Below the pieces are notes generated by a model. That model saw only the letters and a list, made by a program, of their open reading frames with translations. It was not told the origin of the DNA and ran no database searches. DNA of 9,769 nucleotides from Bordetella parapertussis (GTDB lineage: Bacteria > Pseudomonadota > Gammaproteobacteria > Burkholderiales > Burkholderiaceae_D): NCBI GenBank assembly GCA_945866125.1, contig CAMBFZ010000040.1, positions 1 to 9,769 of the forward strand. The letters are read 5' to 3'. A program made the position numbers and the translations under genes. Shown in pieces: positions 6,184 through 9,769 of this stretch. Numbering within the stretch: the first letter of the stretch is position 1; the number at the start of each line of letters is the position of its first letter.

Positions 6184-7466
6184 GGTACCGGTCCGCCAAA
6201 TTTGAGCAGTGCAGCGCGCAATGCAGGACGGGTTTTTGCATACTGTTCAATGGAGATACCTTCGCAAGCTGCCTCCCAACCCTCGCGCATGCTGGCCACG
6301 CCAGCAGCGACCCCATCTGGATGACCGATGATGCCACCACCCGCCAGATGCATAAGATCATTATTTTTTAATTTGGCATGAATCATTGGCGCCAGTCCAG
6401 CCCACTGGCCTGATGAGAACACCGGCATAATGGGGCTGACACCAGCGAAGGGCGCAAGGCAACTTGCGGCAGATGCAATCACCGAATCATCGCGCTCCCA
6501 GAATTTTCCCTGCACGCCATTGACATGCAATTGATCCGCACCCGCCAGTCGTAATATCTTCTGGTAGACCCGGAATTCATAGCCGAGGCCTGGATGGCGT
6601 GTCATTGCGCCCCAGCCGTTTCGATGCGCATGAATGGGCAGCTGCGAATGCGTTCGCAGGTACTGCAGCCCCGACAGGCCGATCCAGTTTGGGCTCGCCA
6701 TCACACAAGTGCCGCCCTGGGCAAGAACGGCATCATGGCGATTGAGCATCTCCTCGATCGTGCCTGAGATATTGATTGCATACATCGGCATATGCCCTGT
6801 GCGATCTGCATGTTTGTGCAGTACCGGCATCACTGCGGCCAGTCGCGCGTTGAACGGCGCATAAGGCGGATCGGCCATCAATTCATCATCCTTGATGAAG
6901 TCTATCCCCGCCGCGCACAGCGAATCCACCAGCTCTGCGGTCTGCTCTGGCGAGAGACCGACGCTGGGCTTGATAATGGTGCCAATGATGGGGCGACCTT
7001 CCACGCCAGCTTTTTTGCGCGTTCCGGCGACGCCGAATTGTGGGCCTTGGAACTGTGCCGCATAGCTGTCGGGTAGATCGATATCGAGCAGGCGCACGGC
7101 GGTCAGCTCGCCCAGCTCGAACAAATTGCCGGCGACAGTGGCCATCAGCGTTGTAAGGTTTGCTCCCACGTTTTCGATCGGGAGGGCGATCTCGATCTCG
7201 CCGCGATGGAATATCGTGCCCGATGCATGTCGCGCTGCCCACGCGCTGTGCAAGGAAGGCAGCATCGATGGAGAATGGGCATCAACGCGGGTGACACGCG
7301 CGCGGAAGCGGTCTTTGAGTTCTTGCGTCTCGCCGGGAAGCGAGAGGAAGGTACCGCTGGATTGTTCACCTGCGATCACCTCTGCTGCCTGCTGCAAAGG
7401 TACCGCACTCTCCACGAAATAACGCGCGCGAAATTCTTCTCGGTGGCAGGCACCGTCGTGTAACAT
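6180..7466 (-). CDS. RuBisCO-like protein, probable 3-oxo-isoapionate-4-phosphate decarboxylase or transcarboxylase/hydrolase
   Basis: This belongs to the RuBisCO large-subunit superfamily and is not a CO2-fixing RuBisCO. Numbered from the chosen start (428 residues), GTIIKPSVGLS holds Lys166 (equivalent to RuBisCO Lys175), DFIKDDE (189-195) holds the carbamylatable Lys192 and metal ligands Asp194 and Glu195, IHAHR gives His281 and Arg282, QLHVNG gives His314, GKFWE gives loop-6 Lys321, and SSGQ and AGGG give the phosphate sites. RuBisCO Lys177 is replaced by Ser168. In D-apionate pathways such RLPs act on 3-oxo-isoapionate 4-phosphate: OiaX forms L-erythrulose 1-phosphate and CO2, while OiaT forms 3-phosphoglycerate and glycolate. 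I cannot choose between them firmly; the lack of isomerase genes leans to OiaT. I prefer the ATG at 7464-7466, 9 bases after GAGGGGAG. An ATG at 7473-7475 abuts that site directly and would add 3 residues. It is the first gene of the operon. Confidence 0.88.
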   Translation of the reverse strand: MLHDGACHREEFRARYFVESAVPLQQAAEVIAGEQSSGTFLSLPGETQELKDRFRARVTRVDAHSPSMLPSLHSAWAARHASGTIFHRGEIEIALPIENVGANLTTLMATVAGNLFELGELTAVRLLDIDLPDSYAAQFQGPQFGVAGTRKKAGVEGRPIIGTIIKPSVGLSPEQTAELVDSLCAAGIDFIKDDELMADPPYAPFNARLAAVMPVLHKHADRTGHMPMYAINISGTIEEMLNRHDAVLAQGGTCVMASPNWIGLSGLQYLRTHSQLPIHAHRNGWGAMTRHPGLGYEFRVYQKILRLAGADQLHVNGVQGKFWERDDSVIASAASCLAPFAGVSPIMPVFSSGQWAGLAPMIHAKLKNNDLMHLAGGGIIGHPDGVAAGVASMREGWEAACEGISIEQYAKTRPALRAALLKFGGPVP

Positions 7467-7569
7467 CAATTGCATCTCCCCTCAGCGCAACCCATGTGCT
7501 CGGCTTGCGGTATTGTCTTGTAGCGGGCATCCGGTCGGGACGCACACCGTAATTTTTTAGGATTCCGTC

Positions 7570-7598
7570 ATGGTATGAAAAGCCGGGGGTCAGGACAA
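7570..7598 (-). promoter_or_regulatory. Candidate sigma-70 promoter for the RLP-oiaK-apnO-TRAP operon
   Basis: On the minus strand TTGTCC (-35-like, 7593-7598) and TACCAT (-10-like, 7570-7575) are separated by exactly 17 bases. Each matches the consensus at four of six positions, as expected for a promoter needing an activator. It would leave a leader of about 95 bases before the RLP start. Confidence 0.3.
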
Positions 7599-7607
7599 TC
7601 GATTTAT

Positions 7608-7633
7608 ACTCACCACATGTTGAGTCTGGCTCA
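7608..7633. promoter_or_regulatory. Candidate LysR operator with three CTCA/TGAG half-sites
   Basis: Half-sites are arranged as CTCA (7609-7612), 8 bases, TGAG (7621-7624), 5 bases, CTCA (7630-7633). The pair TGAGTCTGGCTCA is an exact T-N11-A LysR box with inverted ends, and ACTCA-N8-TGAGT forms an overlapping inverted repeat. The site lies 21-46 bases before the regulator's ATG and overlaps its -10-like TATACT (7605-7610), which would suit autorepression, and sits just upstream of the operon's -35-like element. Confidence 0.4.
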
Positions 7634-7654
7634 CAGCGTTGATACAAAAAAAAC

Positions 7655-8530
7655 ATGCCCACCCTTCCATCCTTACACGCGCTTCGTGCGTTCGAAGCCG
7701 TAATCAGGCTTGGCAGCATGAGCGCAGCTGCCGATGAACTCTCGGTCACGCGTGGTGCGGTCAGCCGCCATGTGCGGGCGCTCGAGGACTCTCTCGGCGT
7801 GCTGCTGCTAAAGCGCGGCGCAAAAAGCGGCGAGCCTACCCAAGAGGGCCAGCGTCTTTCTGAGGGACTCGCGGCCGCTTTCAGCCTGATTCAGGCGAGC
7901 GTGGAACAGGTACGGCCGAGACCTTTGACGATTTCGTGCTCCGAGTCGATCATGATGTTCTGGCTGCTGCCGCGTATCGCCAGCTTTCAGCATCTGCACC
8001 CGGATACGCCGCTACAGTTCAATATGAGCTACCGCGGTATTGATCCGATACGCGACAACATCAGCGTTGCCATTCGAAACACCATGATTAAGCCGCCAGA
8101 TGACATTATCGTGCGCGAGCTGGCGGATGAATGGATAGGACCCGTCTGCACTCCAGAGTATCTGAAGCAAAACGCATTTCGCGAACCCGTCGATCTGGCA
8201 CGTGCTCGGCTGCTGGCGACTCGCAGCCGTCCGCTCGCATGGCAACAATGGGCATCGGCGGTCGGTGCGAACGATCTCGATTTGTCAGTGCAGGAAGAAT
8301 TTGAGCATTTCTACCTGCTGATTCAAGCCGCAGCTTGCGGTCTGGGTATCGCCGCTGTGCCCCGTATGCTGGTCCTTGATGCACTGGAATCGGGTCGCTT
8401 GGTTGCACCCTTCGGCTTCTATCGCGGACAATATCAGTTGGTGCTGTGGATCAATCCGCACGTTCGTAGTCGTTCGGATGTTCAGTTGCTGGTTGATTGG
8501 ATGGTTGATGAACTCCGGCGAAACACGTAA
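7655..8530 (+). CDS. LysR-family transcriptional regulator (GcvA-like), likely regulator of the divergent operon
   Basis: The protein has an N-terminal winged helix-turn-helix (about 6-65: LHALRAFEAVIRLGSMSAAA, then ELSVTRGAVSRHVRALEDSL) and a C-terminal effector-binding domain (about 90-287), the normal LysR order; 291 residues is the usual length. The opening LPSLHALRAFEAV and the late motif AAACGLGIAAVPRML are typical of the GcvA-like subgroup. It is divergent from the catabolic operon, so the effector is probably D-apionate or a pathway intermediate (inference). The ATG at 7655-7657 gives the normal N-terminus but is preceded by an A-rich stretch with no clear Shine-Dalgarno sequence, which suggests low expression or a near-leaderless transcript. 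Its stop is followed within about 35 bases by the IS256 end, so the gene itself is not damaged. Confidence 0.93.
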   Translation: MPTLPSLHALRAFEAVIRLGSMSAAADELSVTRGAVSRHVRALEDSLGVLLLKRGAKSGEPTQEGQRLSEGLAAAFSLIQASVEQVRPRPLTISCSESIMMFWLLPRIASFQHLHPDTPLQFNMSYRGIDPIRDNISVAIRNTMIKPPDDIIVRELADEWIGPVCTPEYLKQNAFREPVDLARARLLATRSRPLAWQQWASAVGANDLDLSVQEEFEHFYLLIQAAACGLGIAAVPRMLVLDALESGRLVAPFGFYRGQYQLVLWINPHVRSRSDVQLLVDWMVDELRRNT

Positions 8531-8562
8531 CCTACATTTTTCACGCACAGCCTGTGTCGGTA

Positions 8563-9769
8563 GGAGAGGGTATCCGAATTTTTGTGTAAACGGAGTTAGG
8601 GGTCAGTGCTGAGGGGCCCGATCCTCAAACTCAATACTAAACCGATTTAGTGCAGCCTTCCAGTCCCGAATCGGCATGTTCCATTTCTGGCTGATATTCC
8701 TGAGTGCCAGGTAGAACAATTTGCTCAGCGCTTCATCACTTGGAAATGATCCACGGTTCTTCGTAATCTTTCGAAGACTCATGTTCACAGACTCAATGGC
8801 ATTGGTCGTGTAGATCACTTTGCGAATCTCATGCGGATAGTCAAAGAATGGAATGATGCGCTGCCAGTTTCGCCGCCAGCTTTGCACGATGGGTGGATAG
8901 TCTTTGCCCCATACTGATTCAAATTCATCCAAGGCTTGTGACGCTTGCTCCACCGTGGCGCATGCATAGATTGATTTGAGAGCGGCAGCCACTTCCTTGC
9001 GCGTCTTCCACGACACATAGTTCAAACTGTGGCGCACCATGTGCACGATACACAACTGCACCTTTGCCAACGGGTATACCGTTTCAATCGCCTCAGGAAA
9101 TCCCTTTAAGCCATCCACGCAGGCAATCAGGATGTCTTGCACGCCACGGTTCTTCAGTTCAGTGACCACTTGCAACCAGAATTTGGCACCCTCGTTTTGT
9201 GCGATCCACAAGCCCAACACCTCCTTGTTGCCGGTCATGTCAATGCCAATGGCAAGGTATACCGCCTTGGCTTTGACGACGCCAGAGTCGCGCACTTTGA
9301 CATGAATGCAGTCCAGATAAACAATGGGATACACAGAATCGAGCGGGCGTGACTGCCAGGCTTTGACTTCCTCCACCACCGCGTCCGTGACAGAGGAGAT
9401 CAATGTTGGCGAGACCTCCGTACCATACATTTCTTCGAGGTGGCTTTGGATCTCCCGCACCGTCATGCCGCGTGCATAGAGCGACAAAATCTTGTCGTCA
9501 AAGCCAGCCCAGCGCGTCTGGTGTTTGGGGATCAACTGCGGCTCAAAGCTGCCTTGTCGGTCCCTTGGAATCTCAATGGGCAGCTCACCAAACTCACCCT
9601 TGAGCGTCTTCTTGCTCTTGCCATTACGGGCGTTGCCATCGAGGTTGGTGACAGGTGCATTTTTGTCATGCCCAAGGTGCTCGGACATTTCAGCATCTAG
9701 GGCTCGCTCGACAAGCAATTTGGTTAACTGCTTTAAAAGCCCGTTCTCACCAATTAAATCTTCTGGCTT
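8563..9769 (-). mobile_element. IS256-family insertion sequence, 3' part (runs off the right edge)
   Basis: The element contains the transposase gene and, beyond its stop, a terminal stretch GGGTATCCGAATTTTTGTGT followed by AAACGGAG (8568-8595). This resembles ends of IS256 elements, which read CTCCGTTTACACAAA...GGATACCC in the other direction. The outer edge is placed near 8563-8570. The other inverted repeat and the target duplication cannot be seen because the element continues past the window. Confidence 0.65.
8603..9769 (-). CDS. IS256-family transposase (mutator type), 5' end beyond the window
   Basis: The open frame continues to the right edge: before the internal TTG at 9716-9718 there are 17 more in-frame codons (KPEDLIGENGLLKQLTK), exactly the family's usual N-terminal region, so the true start is outside and I do not use the TTG. 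The 388 residues visible include the DDE catalytic triad: Asp153 in VYLDCIHVK, Asp219 in ACVDGLKGF and Glu326 in TTNAIESVN. The C(2)H-type motif QLCIVHMVRH (238-247) and RRNWQRIIPFFDYP are also family hallmarks. No frameshift or stop is seen, so the transposase may be functional. It reads towards the regulator gene and ends about 35 bases from the presumed IS edge. Confidence 0.95.
   Translation of the reverse strand, partial: KPEDLIGENGLLKQLTKLLVERALDAEMSEHLGHDKNAPVTNLDGNARNGKSKKTLKGEFGELPIEIPRDRQGSFEPQLIPKHQTRWAGFDDKILSLYARGMTVREIQSHLEEMYGTEVSPTLISSVTDAVVEEVKAWQSRPLDSVYPIVYLDCIHVKVRDSGVVKAKAVYLAIGIDMTGNKEVLGLWIAQNEGAKFWLQVVTELKNRGVQDILIACVDGLKGFPEAIETVYPLAKVQLCIVHMVRHSLNYVSWKTRKEVAAALKSIYACATVEQASQALDEFESVWGKDYPPIVQSWRRNWQRIIPFFDYPHEIRKVIYTTNAIESVNMSLRKITKNRGSFPSDEALSKLFYLALRNISQKWNMPIRDWKAALNRFSIEFEDRAPQH

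Larger units (their letters stand above)
7476..7654. promoter_or_regulatory. Divergent intergenic control region (RLP operon / LysR gene)
   Basis: This gap between the RLP start and the LysR start is the only sizeable gap upstream of the seven-gene operon, so the operon and regulator promoters should both lie here. That arrangement is standard for LysR-type regulators, which usually repress their own gene and activate the divergent operon from a shared site. Candidate elements within it are listed separately. Confidence 0.7.

Noticed and set aside
6180..7466. Genuine CO2-fixing RuBisCO large subunit
   Set aside because: The length is about 50 residues short of form I enzymes, Lys177 is replaced, and the partners are an acid-sugar kinase and dehydrogenase; no phosphoribulokinase or small subunit is present.
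8531..8564. CCTAC...GTAGG inverted repeat after the regulator gene as a terminator
   Set aside because: The stem is only 5 bp, the loop is 24 bases, there is no T tract, and the right arm runs into the presumed IS end.

Overview
The window holds one compact catabolic gene cluster of a Gram-negative, probably betaproteobacterial (Burkholderiales-like) organism, lying between two insertion-sequence fragments. The taxonomic guess rests on the tripartite TRAP importer, a GcvA-type LysR regulator and the style of the IS256 transposase; it is an inference and was not searched.

Layout from left to right: bases 1-84 are the 5' end of an IS3-family orfA running out of the window to the left. About 240 bases follow with no gene I recognise. 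Seven genes on the minus strand then read from right to left: a RuBisCO-like protein (RLP, about 6180-7466), a DUF1537 acid-sugar kinase (4777-6183), an NAD-dependent 6-phosphogluconate-dehydrogenase-like enzyme (3854-4693), a 131-residue protein of unknown function (3420-3815), and the TRAP transporter genes for the periplasmic binding protein, small permease and large permease (2292-3317, 1684-2256, 370-1650). A LysR regulator is divergent on the plus strand (7655-8530). The right end is an IS256-family transposase (8603 to beyond 9769) that starts about 30-40 bases after the regulator's stop codon.

How they fit together: RLP + DUF1537 kinase + PGDH-like oxidoreductase + carboxylate importer matches the published D-apionate pathway (ApnO, OiaK, OiaX/OiaT). 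In this model the TRAP system imports D-apionate, ApnO oxidises and isomerises it to 3-oxo-isoapionate, OiaK phosphorylates that, and the RLP cleaves the phosphate. The RLP either decarboxylates it to L-erythrulose 1-phosphate (OiaX) or splits it into 3-phosphoglycerate and glycolate (OiaT). No tetrulose-phosphate isomerase gene lies in the window, which leans weakly towards OiaT. The enzymes for apiose oxidation and lactone opening are also absent, so the cluster looks built for the acid itself. The LysR protein probably controls the operon from the shared 180-bp intergenic region, which contains a LysR-type T-N11-A box.

The pathway type is known. The parts least explained are the conserved-looking 131-residue protein inside the operon, the exact reaction of this RLP, and the tandem hairpins between the kinase and oxidoreductase genes. 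I found no tRNA, rRNA, CRISPR array or convincing intrinsic terminator.
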